DNA of 64,000 nucleotides, taken from NCBI RefSeq assembly GCF_000023065.1, contig NC_012691.1, positions 1,098,501 to 1,162,500 of the forward strand. Reading direction: 5' to 3'. The DNA is from Tolumonas auensis DSM 9187. GTDB lineage: Bacteria; Pseudomonadota; Gammaproteobacteria; Enterobacterales; Aeromonadaceae. A program made the position numbers and the translations under genes. The notes beneath the pieces were generated by a model. It was not told the DNA's origin and ran no database searches. It saw only the letters and a program-made list of their open reading frames with translations. This document shows, piece after piece, positions 39,020-48,510 of this stretch. The first letter of the stretch is position 1. Each line of letters begins with the position of its first letter.

Positions 39020-40171
39020 ATGGCCTTTGCACTTTGTTTACCTCAAATCAGTCTGTCTGGTGAAAACGCGCTGGTTGATTTGGTCGCTCATTTACTGAAT
39101 AAATCAATTCGTCGCCCGTTAATCGTGACTGAACAGGCGCTGTTAAAAATCGGTCTGCTGGACGGATTTATCAGCTCATTACGCGATGCCGGATTTTCAC
39201 CGGTGATCTTTGATGGTGTATTAGCCAACCCGACGGATAAAGTTGCCGAAGCGGCATTCAGTGCGTTTCAGACCAGCAAATGTGACTCACTGATTGGTTT
39301 TGGTGGTGGCAGTGCGATGGATACCGCCAAAGCGGTACGTGCTATGGCAGCAAACCCGGACAAATCAATCTACTCCTTTGAAGGTATTGGTAAAGTAGGC
39401 AAGGTCGGGCCATTTATGGTTTGTGTCAGCACCACCTCTGGTACTGCGGCCGAAGTAACCAGCAACGCTGTAATTACCGACACCAACCGCAAAGTCAAAA
39501 TGGTAATCATCGACAGCGCGCTGATCCCGGATATTGCTGTGAACGATCCATCCCTGATGGTTGGTCTGCCTGCAGCTGTCACTGCTGCAACAGGTATGGA
39601 TGCCCTGACACATGCGATTGAAGCGTATGTCTCTGTTGGCGCGCATACCCTGACCGATCACTCTGCACTGGCTGCCATCAAGGTAATTGCTGAATATCTG
39701 CCGCAGGCAGTGGCGAACGGTAAAGATCTGAAAGCCCGTGAAATGATGGCCCATGGTCAGTTCCTGGCCGGTATGGCGTTTAACAGTGCCGGATTGGGTT
39801 ATGTGCATTCACTGGCTCATCAGCCTGGCGCAACACACAATCTGCCGCATGGCGTCTGTAATGCGATCATGTTGCCTGTAGTCTGTGAATTTAACCTGCC
39901 GGTTAAAGAAGCGCGTTTTGCGGATGTTGCTGCCGCGATGGGTGTTGATACCCGCAATATGACGACTCAAGCGGCAGCTACCGCAGCAATTAATGCTATC
40001 CGCTCTTTGTCAGAACAAGTTGGTATTCCGGCTGGCCTGAGTGCACTGGGTATTAAACAATCTGATTTGGCGGGCTGGGTTGAAGCTGCGCAGGCAGACC
40101 CATGTTCAGGCTGTGCACCACGCAAAGCATCAAACGAAGAGTTACTGGCGTTGTATCAGGCGGCATTCTGA
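39020..40171 (+). CDS. Iron-containing alcohol dehydrogenase, probable lactaldehyde reductase
   Basis: 383-aa family III dehydrogenase. NAD-binding GFGGGSAMDTAKA, STTSGTAAEVT, and the metal-ligand stretch YVHSLAHQPGATHNLPHGVCNAIMLP identify the FucO/YiaY/EutG group. In rhamnose fermentation FucO reduces L-lactaldehyde to 1,2-propanediol. The rha dyad upstream and its place beside rhaS support that role. By sequence it is about as close to YiaY-type enzymes as to FucO, so no symbol is given. Confidence 0.85.
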   Translation: MAFALCLPQISLSGENALVDLVAHLLNKSIRRPLIVTEQALLKIGLLDGFISSLRDAGFSPVIFDGVLANPTDKVAEAAFSAFQTSKCDSLIGFGGGSAMDTAKAVRAMAANPDKSIYSFEGIGKVGKVGPFMVCVSTTSGTAAEVTSNAVITDTNRKVKMVIIDSALIPDIAVNDPSLMVGLPAAVTAATGMDALTHAIEAYVSVGAHTLTDHSALAAIKVIAEYLPQAVANGKDLKAREMMAHGQFLAGMAFNSAGLGYVHSLAHQPGATHNLPHGVCNAIMLPVVCEFNLPVKEARFADVAAAMGVDTRNMTTQAAATAAINAIRSLSEQVGIPAGLSALGIKQSDLAGWVEAAQADPCSGCAPRKASNEELLALYQAAF

Positions 40172-40269
40172 TATTTGTTCTTGTTGGAGAGCGTTTCCCC
40201 ATCATGAGCTGAATACCCCCAAGCTGATACTGAGGTAGCCGTACCTGATTATTTGTATAAATTGATGGG

Positions 40270-40300
40270 AACCAGACAGTCATTTGCTGTCTGGTTTTTT
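40270..40300 (+). terminator. Terminator of the dehydrogenase gene
   Basis: Perfect 10-bp stem AACCAGACAG / CTGTCTGGTT with a 7-nt loop, then TTTT and ATTTT. It lies 98 bp after the stop. Confidence 0.88.
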
Positions 40301-40326
40301 ATTTTGCGGATACAGATTACAGAGAT

Positions 40327-40356
40327 AAAAAAGCCCGCAGAGTACATGCTGCGGGC
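40327..40356 (-). terminator. Terminator of the 63-aa gene
   Basis: Stem GCCCGCAG / CTGCGGGC with an 8-nt loop. On the minus strand it is followed by CTTTTTTAT. It starts 26 bp after the stop of the small gene. Confidence 0.85.
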
Positions 40357-40381
40357 GGGACAAATTTTGTAATTCCGGCTC

Positions 40382-40573
40382 TTAGATTTCAGGTAAGTTT
40401 TCACGCCAGCCGTGAAACTCACTGATGGCATTAGATACCATCTGTTCTTCCCGGATGCCAAACGGATAACCGTTTTGCACGCACATCTTTTTAGTTTCCT
40501 GGTAGGGTGAGTTATAGCCCTCGAGGGTTTCGAATACGTGGGATCTGATCCGGGTATAGTCAACTCTTTGCAT
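40382..40573 (-). CDS. 63-aa protein of unknown function
   Basis: I do not recognise this protein. A start at 40573 has a strong AAGGAG 7 nt upstream, and a clear terminator follows the stop, which together make it a convincing gene. The product begins MQRVDYTRIRSHVFETLEGY, is hydrophilic and without a membrane segment, with one Cys and a C-terminal FHGWRENLPEI. The longer frame beginning at 40684 lacks a ribosome site. Confidence 0.65.
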   Translation of the reverse strand: MQRVDYTRIRSHVFETLEGYNSPYQETKKMCVQNGYPFGIREEQMVSNAISEFHGWRENLPEI

Positions 40574-40769
40574 GGCATAGCTCCTTTGCAGTATGTACCG
40601 TTTAGTTAGACAGTACTTACTAGTGGAAAGTTCAAAAAACAAACAGAAAAAACAAGCTCCTGAAGCAGACACTGCCGTTAACAATACAGAGAATGGGGCA
40701 GCAGAAGGGAAATGATTGTCTATTTTGTGAGCTAAGCCGCAAGGAATATATTCTGATTTCAGGGGGGAA

Positions 40770-40795
40770 AGGCAGTGCTCTGATGAACACTGCCT
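40770..40795 (-). terminator. Terminator of the Lon-like gene
   Basis: Perfect 8-bp stem AGGCAGTG / CACTGCCT with a 10-nt loop. Only a short T-run (TTT) follows on the minus strand. Confidence 0.75.
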
Positions 40796-40803
40796 GATGG
40801 TTA

Positions 40804-43194
40804 TTACAGCGATGGGAACAGCAATTTTGCGATATCGCGGAAGTGGCTGGCAAAGTGGAAATTCACGCCTTCTTTGACATATTCAGGCAGTTCATCCACA
40901 TCCCCCCGGTTTGCTTCCGGCACAATGATCTGGTGAATACCAAGACGTTTAGCCGCAATGACCTTTTCCCGTACCCCACCGATGGCCAGGACATGGCCGG
41001 TCAGTGTCAGTTCACCGGTCATGGCAAACCCTTTCAGTGGTGCCCGGTTTAATGCCAGCGAGAGCAGGGCACTGGCCATGGTAACCCCCGCACTCGGGCC
41101 GTCTTTTGGTGTAGCCCCTTCAGGCACATGCAGATGGACTGCAGCCTTATCATAAAACTCTGCTCTGGCATTTAATTCGTGCAGATGACTGCTGACGAAG
41201 CTGTATGCCAGTTCGGCAGACTCTTTCATGACATCACCCAGCTGACCAGTCAGTTTAAAACTGCGGCCCTGCTGGTGTATTACACTGGCTTCTATGGGCA
41301 GTGTTGCGCCACCCAGTGATGTCCAGGCAAGCCCGGTGACAATACCCACGCCACTGAGGTTTTTCTCTTTCCGGAATTGCGGGCTGCCCAGATAATGCTC
41401 CAGACTGCTGGCCTTGACGGAAATATTTTTATCGCCCTCATTGAGCAGTTCGACCACCGATTTACGCACAATTTTGGCCAGCTGTTTTTCCAGATTACGC
41501 ACGCCAGCTTCGCGGGCATAGCCTTCAATGATGGTGCGGATGGCGCCGTCGGTGATCTTCAGTTTGTCTTTGGGCACACCGGCCCGCTCCAGCTGTCTTG
41601 GCCAGAGATGGTGGCGGGCAATCGCCATTTTTTCATCGGCCAGATAACCGGATAACCGGATCGTATCCATACGGTCTAATAACGGTGCCGGAATGGAATC
41701 CAGCGTATTCGCCGTACAGATAAACAGGCATTTGGAGAGATCGAGCCGCAGGTCGAGATAATGATCCAGAAAGTTAATGTTTTGCTCCGGATCGAGCGTT
41801 TCCAGCAGAGCGGAAGCGGGGTCCCCCTGATGGCTGATACCGAGTTTGTCGATTTCATCCAGCATGATCACCGGATTCATCACCTGACACTCTTTCAGTG
41901 CCTGCACTATTTTGCCGGGCATTGCCCCGATGTAGGTACGGCGATGGCCTTTGATTTCGGCTTCATCGCGCATCCCGCCAACACTGAAGCGGAAGAAGGG
42001 GAGATCCAGACTATTTGCGATGGAACGACCAATAGATGTTTTCCCGACACCCGGAGGGCCGACCAGCAGCATAATGGCGCCGCTGATCGCTTTTTTATAA
42101 GCACCGACAGCCAGAAACTCAATGATCCTGTCTTTTACATCATCCAGACCATCATGGTCTTTATCCAGAATTTTGCGCGCTCTTTTCAGATCGATACTTT
42201 GCTGTTTTTCGACCCCCCACGGCACCTGACTGATCCAGTCCAAATAGTTCCGGGTGACCGCATATTCCGGTGATCCGGTTTCCAGAATGCGCAGTTTTTT
42301 TAATTCTTCATTAAAGCGTCCCTGCACAATCTCCGGTACTTTCTTGTCTTTCATCCGGGCCTGAAAACTGTCGACTTCCGCCGTCTTATCATCCTTTTCC
42401 ATTCCCAGTTCTTTCTGGATCACTTTCAGCTGTTCATGCAGGAAGAACTCACGCTGCCGTTCACTGATTGTCTTATTGACCTCTTCGCGGATCTTCGTTT
42501 GCAGCTTGGCAACCTCAATCTCTTTTTTCAGGATCGCCAGTGACTTTTTCATGCGCGGGATCAGTCCGGAAGTATCCAGCACTTCCTGCAGCTCTTCCGG
42601 GCTGGCAGAGGTGATCGCCGCCGCCAGATCAGCGAGCGGGGAAGGATCATTCGGGCTGAAACGGTTCATATATTGTTTCAGCTCTTCGCTGTACAGCGGA
42701 TTGATAGGAAGCAGTTCTTTCAGTGCACCGATCAATGCCATGGCATACGCCTTGAGCTCGGTGTCAGACTCTTCCTTATCGTTTTCCATATATTTTACTT
42801 CGACCAGATAGGGCGGTTTGTCGGTCAGCCAGCTTACGATCTCCACCCGCTGCACCCCTTCGGCGACAAACTGGATCTCTCCTTCGCCGCTGCTGGCCTG
42901 CAGGATCCGCACCGCACAGCCGGTTTTCGGTACTATGCCTTTCAGAGGGATGGCGTCACTGATGTCATCCGCGATACGGAACAGCGCGACCATTTTATGG
43001 GTTGTTCTGGCAACCCGTTCAATGGTTTTTCCCCAGGGATTAGCCTGGATTTGCACGGGCAAAATCTGTGCGGGGAGGAATGGTCTGCCCTGGATCGGGA
43101 TGATATGAAGCTGAGCCGGCCTCTCCTGACCGGCCAGAATCAGCCCGGTTTTTGCGTTTTCTTCAAAGGTTGAATTTTCTTGCTCATTGCTCAT
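40804..43194 (-). CDS. Lon-family ATP-dependent protease, second type (AsrA-like)
   Basis: 796-aa protease with an N-terminal LON substrate domain (about 20-210), an AAA+ module (Walker A GPPGVGKTS, Walker B VIMLDEIDK) and the Ser-Lys protease domain (catalytic Ser in PKDGPSAG, Lys in VREKVIAAKRLG). The N terminus (HIIPIQGRPFLPAQILPVQI) differs from housekeeping Lon and resembles the second Lon of pseudomonads (PA0779/AsrA). ATG 43194 has GCAGG 8 nt upstream. A sigma-32-like promoter precedes it, and it stands beside the yeaG stress operon. Confidence 0.9.
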   Translation of the reverse strand: MSNEQENSTFEENAKTGLILAGQERPAQLHIIPIQGRPFLPAQILPVQIQANPWGKTIERVARTTHKMVALFRIADDISDAIPLKGIVPKTGCAVRILQASSGEGEIQFVAEGVQRVEIVSWLTDKPPYLVEVKYMENDKEESDTELKAYAMALIGALKELLPINPLYSEELKQYMNRFSPNDPSPLADLAAAITSASPEELQEVLDTSGLIPRMKKSLAILKKEIEVAKLQTKIREEVNKTISERQREFFLHEQLKVIQKELGMEKDDKTAEVDSFQARMKDKKVPEIVQGRFNEELKKLRILETGSPEYAVTRNYLDWISQVPWGVEKQQSIDLKRARKILDKDHDGLDDVKDRIIEFLAVGAYKKAISGAIMLLVGPPGVGKTSIGRSIANSLDLPFFRFSVGGMRDEAEIKGHRRTYIGAMPGKIVQALKECQVMNPVIMLDEIDKLGISHQGDPASALLETLDPEQNINFLDHYLDLRLDLSKCLFICTANTLDSIPAPLLDRMDTIRLSGYLADEKMAIARHHLWPRQLERAGVPKDKLKITDGAIRTIIEGYAREAGVRNLEKQLAKIVRKSVVELLNEGDKNISVKASSLEHYLGSPQFRKEKNLSGVGIVTGLAWTSLGGATLPIEASVIHQQGRSFKLTGQLGDVMKESAELAYSFVSSHLHELNARAEFYDKAAVHLHVPEGATPKDGPSAGVTMASALLSLALNRAPLKGFAMTGELTLTGHVLAIGGVREKVIAAKRLGIHQIIVPEANRGDVDELPEYVKEGVNFHFASHFRDIAKLLFPSL

Positions 43195-43229
43195 ATCACG
43201 CACCTGCTTCGGGAAATGATAAATTCAAA

Positions 43230-43255
43230 ATGGGGCCGGGAATGAGGTATTCAAG
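43230..43255 (-). promoter_or_regulatory. Sigma-32-like heat-shock promoter for the Lon-like gene
   Basis: Read on the minus strand: CTTGAA (43255-43250), 14-bp spacer, CCCCAT (43235-43230) followed by TTT. This fits CTTGAAA-N11-16-CCCCATNT. It lies 36 bp before the start codon. Confidence 0.7.
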
Positions 43256-43355
43256 ATAAGCATAGTCAAAAACTGTAACCCCGATACGGAGTTAGCCCAG
43301 AGTGTGACGAGAAACAGGCGTTGTTTTTTGTGCAGAGGCGGGAAAATTGAAAAAT

Positions 43356-43390
43356 GCCGTTCGTGGTTTGACTTATTTACCACGAACGGC
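43356..43390 (-). terminator. Terminator of the yeaG-yeaH-ycgB operon
   Basis: Perfect 11-bp stem GCCGTTCGTGG / CCACGAACGGC with a 13-nt loop, then ATTTTTC on the minus strand. It starts 6 bp after the ycgB stop. Confidence 0.88.
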
Positions 43391-43396
43391 TTTGGT

Positions 43397-44914
43397 TCAG
43401 ACAGTCGCCGGTTTTTTAGAAGTGGCTATCTGAAATACCTGCCCATCGGTGTTTTCCTGCTCCAGCACAACATCAAATTTCCAGATGTGCTGTAAGTGCT
43501 TCATGACCTGATGAGTGGTATCAGCCAGCGGGATACGGTTATTGGCGTAATAGCGCAGCGTCAGCGTGCGGTCGCCGCGCAGATCGACGTTATAAACCTG
43601 AATGTTAGGTTCATGTTCGCCCAGATTGTATTGCGCAGAAAGTTTCTGCCGTAGCTTGCGGTAACCCTCCTCGTTATGGATAGCAGCGACTTCGATATAG
43701 TTTTTCTGATCGTCATCTTCGATTGCAAACAGGTGGAAATCGCGCATTACTTTCGGACTCAAAAACTGACTGATGAAACTCTCATCCTTAAAGTTTTCCA
43801 TCGCATAATGCAGCGTATCCAGCCAGTTACTACCGGCATAATCCGGAAACCAGGCGCGATCCTCCTCTGTCGGATTTTCACAAATCCGCCGCAGATCCTG
43901 AAACATGGCAAACCCCAGCGCATAAGGATTAATGCCGGAGTAGTAGGGGCTGTTATACGGCGGTTGCGCAACCACATTGGTATGGTTGTGCAGAAACTCC
44001 ATCATAAACCGATCGGTTACTTTCCCTTCGTCATACAGATGATTCAGGATGGTGTAGTGCCAGAAGGTTGCCCAGCCTTCATTCATCACCTGTGTCTGTT
44101 TTTGCGGATAAAAATACTGACTTATTTTGCGCACGATACGGATGATTTCGCGTTGCCATAACTCCAGAATCGGGGCGTTCTTCTCCAGAAAATAGAGGAT
44201 ATTCTCCTCCGGTTCGACCGGATAGCGTTGGCCCAGCAGTGCATCATCTTCCTGCTGCCGGCGTTTTGGCAGGGTGCGCCACAGTTCGTTGACCTGACTT
44301 TGCAGATACTCTTCGCGCCGTTTCTGCCGGCGCCGCTCTTCAGACAATGACAGTTTTTGCGGACGTTTGTAGCGATCCACCCCGTAATTCATCAGCGCAT
44401 GACAGGCATCCAGCAAAGACTCCACCTCATCGATGCCGTATTTTTCTTCACAATGCGTAATGTAATGCCGGGCAAACACCAGATAATCGATAATCGAACT
44501 GGCATCCGTCCAGGTTTTGAACAGATAGTTATTTTTGAAAAACGAGTTATGCCCGTAACAGGCATGTGCCATCACCAGCGCCTGCATGGTGATGCTGTTT
44601 TCTTCCATCAGATAGGAAATACAGGGATCGGAGTTAATAACAATTTCATACGCCAATCCCATCTGACCACGCTTGTAGTGCTGCTCGGTGGAGATGAATT
44701 TTTTACCGAACGACCAGTGATGGTAACCAATCGGCATACCAACACTGGAGTAGGCATCCATCATCTGCTCAGCGGTAATGATCTCTATCTGATTCGGATA
44801 GGTGCTGAGCCGGTAATGTTTCGCAACCCGTTCGATTTCTTTCTGGTAGACATCCAGTAACTCGAATGTCCAGTCCGGCCCGTCGGGCAGGGCTGTTCTG
44901 CTGTCTTCGCTCAT
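43397..44914 (-). CDS. ycgB: SpoVR-family protein YcgB
   Basis: 505-aa cytoplasmic protein of the SpoVR family, named after a Bacillus spore-cortex protein and also common in non-spore formers. Full-length match to E. coli YcgB (510 aa), including HHWSFGKKF, the HACYGHNSFFKNNY region and NEGWATFWHYTILN. Many conserved His residues are seen but no known catalytic motif. Third gene of the operon, 11 bp after yeaH. E. coli keeps ycgB apart from yeaGH, whereas many other bacteria have the three together. Confidence 0.93.
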   Translation of the reverse strand: MSEDSRTALPDGPDWTFELLDVYQKEIERVAKHYRLSTYPNQIEIITAEQMMDAYSSVGMPIGYHHWSFGKKFISTEQHYKRGQMGLAYEIVINSDPCISYLMEENSITMQALVMAHACYGHNSFFKNNYLFKTWTDASSIIDYLVFARHYITHCEEKYGIDEVESLLDACHALMNYGVDRYKRPQKLSLSEERRRQKRREEYLQSQVNELWRTLPKRRQQEDDALLGQRYPVEPEENILYFLEKNAPILELWQREIIRIVRKISQYFYPQKQTQVMNEGWATFWHYTILNHLYDEGKVTDRFMMEFLHNHTNVVAQPPYNSPYYSGINPYALGFAMFQDLRRICENPTEEDRAWFPDYAGSNWLDTLHYAMENFKDESFISQFLSPKVMRDFHLFAIEDDDQKNYIEVAAIHNEEGYRKLRQKLSAQYNLGEHEPNIQVYNVDLRGDRTLTLRYYANNRIPLADTTHQVMKHLQHIWKFDVVLEQENTDGQVFQIATSKKPATV

Positions 44915-44925
44915 GCTCCCTCCTG

Positions 44926-46194
44926 TCAGGCGGCTTGTTTCTTAAACAGTTCGCGGAATACCGGATAGATATCTTCCTGTTTGCGAATATTCTCCATGGC
45001 AAAGTACGGGAACTGTTTCGCCAGCTCTTCATACTGGAACCACAAGCTTTGATGGGCGCGGGTAGTGATTTCTATATAAGAGAAATAACGTACCCACGGC
45101 AGGATCTGTTCTTCCAGAATCTTCCGGCAATGCGGTGAATCATCAGCCCAGTTATCGCCGTCAGAGGCCTGTGCTGCATAGATATTCCACTCACTGGCCG
45201 GATAACGGCTGTGCATGATCTCACTCATCAGCTCCAGTGCGCTGGACACGATGGTGCCGCCGGTTTCCTGTGAGTAGAAGAAATCGTGTTCGTTGACCTC
45301 TTTGGCCTGTGTGTGATGGCGGATAAACACCACCTCCACATTTTTATAGGTACGGGTTAAGAACAGATAGAGCAGGATATAGAAACGTTTTGCCATATCC
45401 TTGGTCGGTTGATCCATCGAACCGGAGACATCCATCAGACAAAACATGACGGCCTGACTGGAAGGAACCGGGCGTTTTATAAAGTTATTGAACCGCAAAT
45501 CAAAGGTGTCGATAAAGGGCACGGCATCAATCCGGCGTTTCAATTCTGCAATCTCTTTTTCCAGTAAGAGTCGCTCACTGGCATTGGCTTCATCATTTCC
45601 CAGCGTAACAAGCTGCGCTTCGAGTTCTGCCAGCAGGCGTTTTTTACCACTCTGCAGCACCACGCGGCGCGCCAGCGAATTCTGCAGTGAGCGCACAATA
45701 TTGATGTTGGTCGGTACCCCGTTGGAGGTGTAACCGGCTCGTACACTCTTGGTTTCCACCAATTTGGCGATCTGGTTCTTTTCCATATTGGGGAGTTCCA
45801 GATCATCAAACAGCAGATCGAGATATTCATCTTTGGAAATCTCAAACATGAAATCGTCTGCACCTTCACCGCTGTCACTGGCATCACCACTGCCGCTGCC
45901 ACCCTGACCACCACCGCCTTCCGGCCGGTCAATGTGCTCACCGGTCACAAAACGGTCATTACCGGGATGTACCATTTCCCGGTGGCCACCTTTCCCCTGA
46001 TGGAATACCGGTTCGGTAATGTCTTTGGTCGGAATCCGGATGCTTTCGCCGTTTTCGACATCCTGAATACTGCGTTTAGCCACAGCATCGGATACCGCTT
46101 TTTTGATCTGCGATTTATAGCGGCGGATGAACCGTTGCCGGTTCACCGCACTTTTGTTTTTACCATTCAATCGTCGATCAATGAAATGGACCAT
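44926..46194 (-). CDS. yeaH: UPF0229 protein YeaH (von Willebrand A domain)
   Basis: 422-aa protein with a C-terminal vWA-type domain carrying the metal motif in [11 protein letters not shown]. The middle has a Gly/Ser/Asp-rich flexible segment (about 90-120), then [17 protein letters not shown]. The start at 46194 ([15 protein letters not shown]) aligns with E. coli YeaH and has AGGAG 9 nt upstream; the longer frame from 46245 would overlap yeaG. It is co-transcribed and probably works with the YeaG kinase. Confidence 0.95.
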   Translation of the reverse strand: MVHFIDRRLNGKNKSAVNRQRFIRRYKSQIKKAVSDAVAKRSIQDVENGESIRIPTKDITEPVFHQGKGGHREMVHPGNDRFVTGEHIDRPEGGGGQGGSGSGDASDSGEGADDFMFEISKDEYLDLLFDDLELPNMEKNQIAKLVETKSVRAGYTSNGVPTNINIVRSLQNSLARRVVLQSGKKRLLAELEAQLVTLGNDEANASERLLLEKEIAELKRRIDAVPFIDTFDLRFNNFIKRPVPSSQAVMFCLMDVSGSMDQPTKDMAKRFYILLYLFLTRTYKNVEVVFIRHHTQAKEVNEHDFFYSQETGGTIVSSALELMSEIMHSRYPASEWNIYAAQASDGDNWADDSPHCRKILEEQILPWVRYFSYIEITTRAHQSLWFQYEELAKQFPYFAMENIRKQEDIYPVFRELFKKQAA

Positions 46195-46214
46195 AACTTT
46201 GATCTCCTCATCCA

Positions 46215-48140
46215 CTAAGTGGATTTGCGAACTCGCAGATACCACTCGGAGAGCAGGCGAACTTGCTTACGGGTGTAACCTTTCTCCATCATACGTTCGA
46301 CGAAGTTTTCATGTTTCTTCATCTCATCCGCAGAGGTTTTCGCATTGAAGGAGATCACCGGCAGCAGGTCTTCGGTGTTGGAGAACATTTTCTTCTCGAT
46401 CACGGTGCGCAGTTTTTCGTAACTGGTCCAGTTCGGGTTACGACCGGCGTTGTTAGCGCGGGCACGCAGCACGAAATTGACGATCTCGTTACGAAAATCT
46501 TTCGGATTACTGATCCCCGCCGGTTTCTCGATTTTTTCCAGTTCACTGTTGAGCGAGCTGCGATCAAACAATTGACCGGTTTCAGGATCGCGGTATTCCT
46601 GATCCTGAATCCAGAAATCCGCATAGACGACATAGCGATCGAAAATGTTCTGACCATATTCGGAATAAGATTCCAGATAAGCGGTCTGGATCTCTTTACC
46701 GATAAATTCCACATAACGTGGTACCAGGAAACCTTTAATGAATTCCAGATAGCGATCATGTAATTCCTGCGGGAATTGTTCACGTTCGATCTGTTGTTCC
46801 AGCACATAGAATAAATGCACCGGATTAGCCGCTACCTCGGCGTGGTCAAAGTTGAACACGCGGGAGAGGATCTTAAAGGCAAACCGGGTAGAAAGACCGG
46901 ACATACCTTCATCGACACCGGCATAATCGCGGTATTCCTGATATGACTTGGCCTTCGGATCAGTATCTTTCAGGCTTTCACCGTTATAGACCCGCATTTT
47001 GGAGTAGATACTGGAGTTTTCCGGTTCTTTCAGACGTGACAGCACGCTGAACTGCGCCAGATATTCCAGTGTGCCGGGGGCGCATTTCGCCTGTACCAGT
47101 TCACTGTGTGCCAGCAGTTTTTCATAGATATGCATCTCTTCTGAAACGCGCAGGCAATAAGGCACTTTGACAATGTAAACACGGTCGAGGAATGCCTCAT
47201 TGTTTTTGTTATTGCGGAACTGTTGCCACTCAGATTCGTTAGAGTGCGCCAGAATAATGCCTTCAAACGGCAGGGCAGAGAGACCTTCGGTACCGTTATA
47301 GTTCCCTTCCTGCGTCGCAGTCAGCAGCGGATGCAGCACCTTGATTGGTGCCTTGAACATCTCGACGAATTCCATCAGGCCCTGATTGGTCAGGCACAAT
47401 GAACCGGAATAGGCATAGGCATCCGCATCATTCTGGGCAAAATGTTCCAGCTTCCGGATATCGACTTTACCAACCAGTGCGGAGATATCCTGATTGTTTT
47501 CATCGCCGGGTTCAGTCTTGGCAATCGCGATCTGATCCAGAATAGACGGATAAACCTTCTCGACTCTGAATTTACTGATGTCGCCGCCGAATTCATGCAG
47601 ACGTTTTACCACCCACGGTGACATGATCTTGTGCAGATAACGGGCAGGGATGCCGTATTCCTGCTCCAGAATTTTACCGTCTTCATTCACATCAAACAGG
47701 CAAAACGGGTGATCATTCACCGGAGAGCCTTTAATGCGGTAAATCGGTATTTTCTGCATCAGTGATTTGAGTTTTTCTGCCAGTGAGGATTTGCCGCCCC
47801 CAACCGGACCCAGCAGATAGAGGATTTGTTTCTTTTCTTCCAGACCCTGTGCGGCATGTTTCAGATAAGCCACGATTTGCTCAATGGCTTCTTCCATACC
47901 ATAGAAGTCGTCTTTGAAAGCCGGGTAACGAGGCATAATCCGGTTGGAAAAAATCCGGCTAAGGCGTGGTTCCAGAGCCGTATCGATCATTTCTGGTTCA
48001 CCAATAGCCAGCAGAAGGCGTTCGGATGCAGAGGCATAGCAGGAACGGTCAGTACGGCACATCTCCAGAAACTCCTGAAGTGTGTATTCCTCTTCCCTGG
48101 CTGCTTCATAACGGCGCTGGTAATGATCAAAAATACCCAT
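46215..48140 (-). CDS. yeaG: PrkA-type serine kinase YeaG
   Basis: 641-aa protein with an AAA+-like core (Walker [15 protein letters not shown], about residue 110) and a C-terminal PrkA kinase domain. Matches E. coli YeaG over its length. YeaG is needed under sustained nitrogen starvation and other stresses in E. coli. First gene of yeaG-yeaH-ycgB, with a sigma-54-like promoter about 180 bp upstream. Confidence 0.96.
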   Translation of the reverse strand: MGIFDHYQRRYEAAREEEYTLQEFLEMCRTDRSCYASASERLLLAIGEPEMIDTALEPRLSRIFSNRIMPRYPAFKDDFYGMEEAIEQIVAYLKHAAQGLEEKKQILYLLGPVGGGKSSLAEKLKSLMQKIPIYRIKGSPVNDHPFCLFDVNEDGKILEQEYGIPARYLHKIMSPWVVKRLHEFGGDISKFRVEKVYPSILDQIAIAKTEPGDENNQDISALVGKVDIRKLEHFAQNDADAYAYSGSLCLTNQGLMEFVEMFKAPIKVLHPLLTATQEGNYNGTEGLSALPFEGIILAHSNESEWQQFRNNKNNEAFLDRVYIVKVPYCLRVSEEMHIYEKLLAHSELVQAKCAPGTLEYLAQFSVLSRLKEPENSSIYSKMRVYNGESLKDTDPKAKSYQEYRDYAGVDEGMSGLSTRFAFKILSRVFNFDHAEVAANPVHLFYVLEQQIEREQFPQELHDRYLEFIKGFLVPRYVEFIGKEIQTAYLESYSEYGQNIFDRYVVYADFWIQDQEYRDPETGQLFDRSSLNSELEKIEKPAGISNPKDFRNEIVNFVLRARANNAGRNPNWTSYEKLRTVIEKKMFSNTEDLLPVISFNAKTSADEMKKHENFVERMMEKGYTRKQVRLLSEWYLRVRKST

Positions 48141-48447
48141 AGCTTTTCCCCCATACTGAGATGAGTCCCTTGCAAACCGGGGCTACATGCATCTGTTTCA
48201 TTTGTAAGCCTAGACGACATTTCGGCAAAGGTGTCAGAAAGTCTCAATAAATCCAGTAGTTGCTGACACCACTGCCGGGTTATCCGGCGAAAAAAAAATT
48301 TTGTTCTCCTATTTTCTATAGCTAATGTTGTGCCACTCAGGAGGATGAATGTCAAAAAATATACAAAAATTTAACGTATCCAATCTATTTACGGAAAATG
48401 TCTGCAACTTGCTCAGTAATAGTTATTTTTTTATTCATAAAATAAAA
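48141..48447 (-). other. yeaG leader region (no gene)
   Basis: No credible open frame. The part nearest yeaG would be a long 5' untranslated region of about 170 nt. The sigma-54-like promoter lies at 48320-48335. Beyond 48360 the DNA is AT-rich with no further dyad that I can support, up to the glgP terminator. Confidence 0.55.
48320..48335 (-). promoter_or_regulatory. Sigma-54-like promoter upstream of yeaG
   Basis: Minus strand TGGCACAACATTAGCT: GG and GC are exactly 10 nt apart, and the sequence fits TGGCACG-N4-TTGCW with two mismatches (A for G at position 7, A for T before GC). Transcription should start near 48308. Confidence 0.6.
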
Positions 48448-48473
48448 AAAGCCACCGCGGCAGCGATGGCTTT
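48448..48473 (-). terminator. Terminator of glgP
   Basis: Stem AAAGCCACCGC / GCGATGGCTTT (one mismatch-type pair) with loop GGCA. On the minus strand it is followed by TTTTATTTTATG. It lies 38 bp after the stop. Confidence 0.85.
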
Positions 48474-48510
48474 CATCAAAAATGACTAAGTTTGGTGCAG
48501 TCAGACAGAC

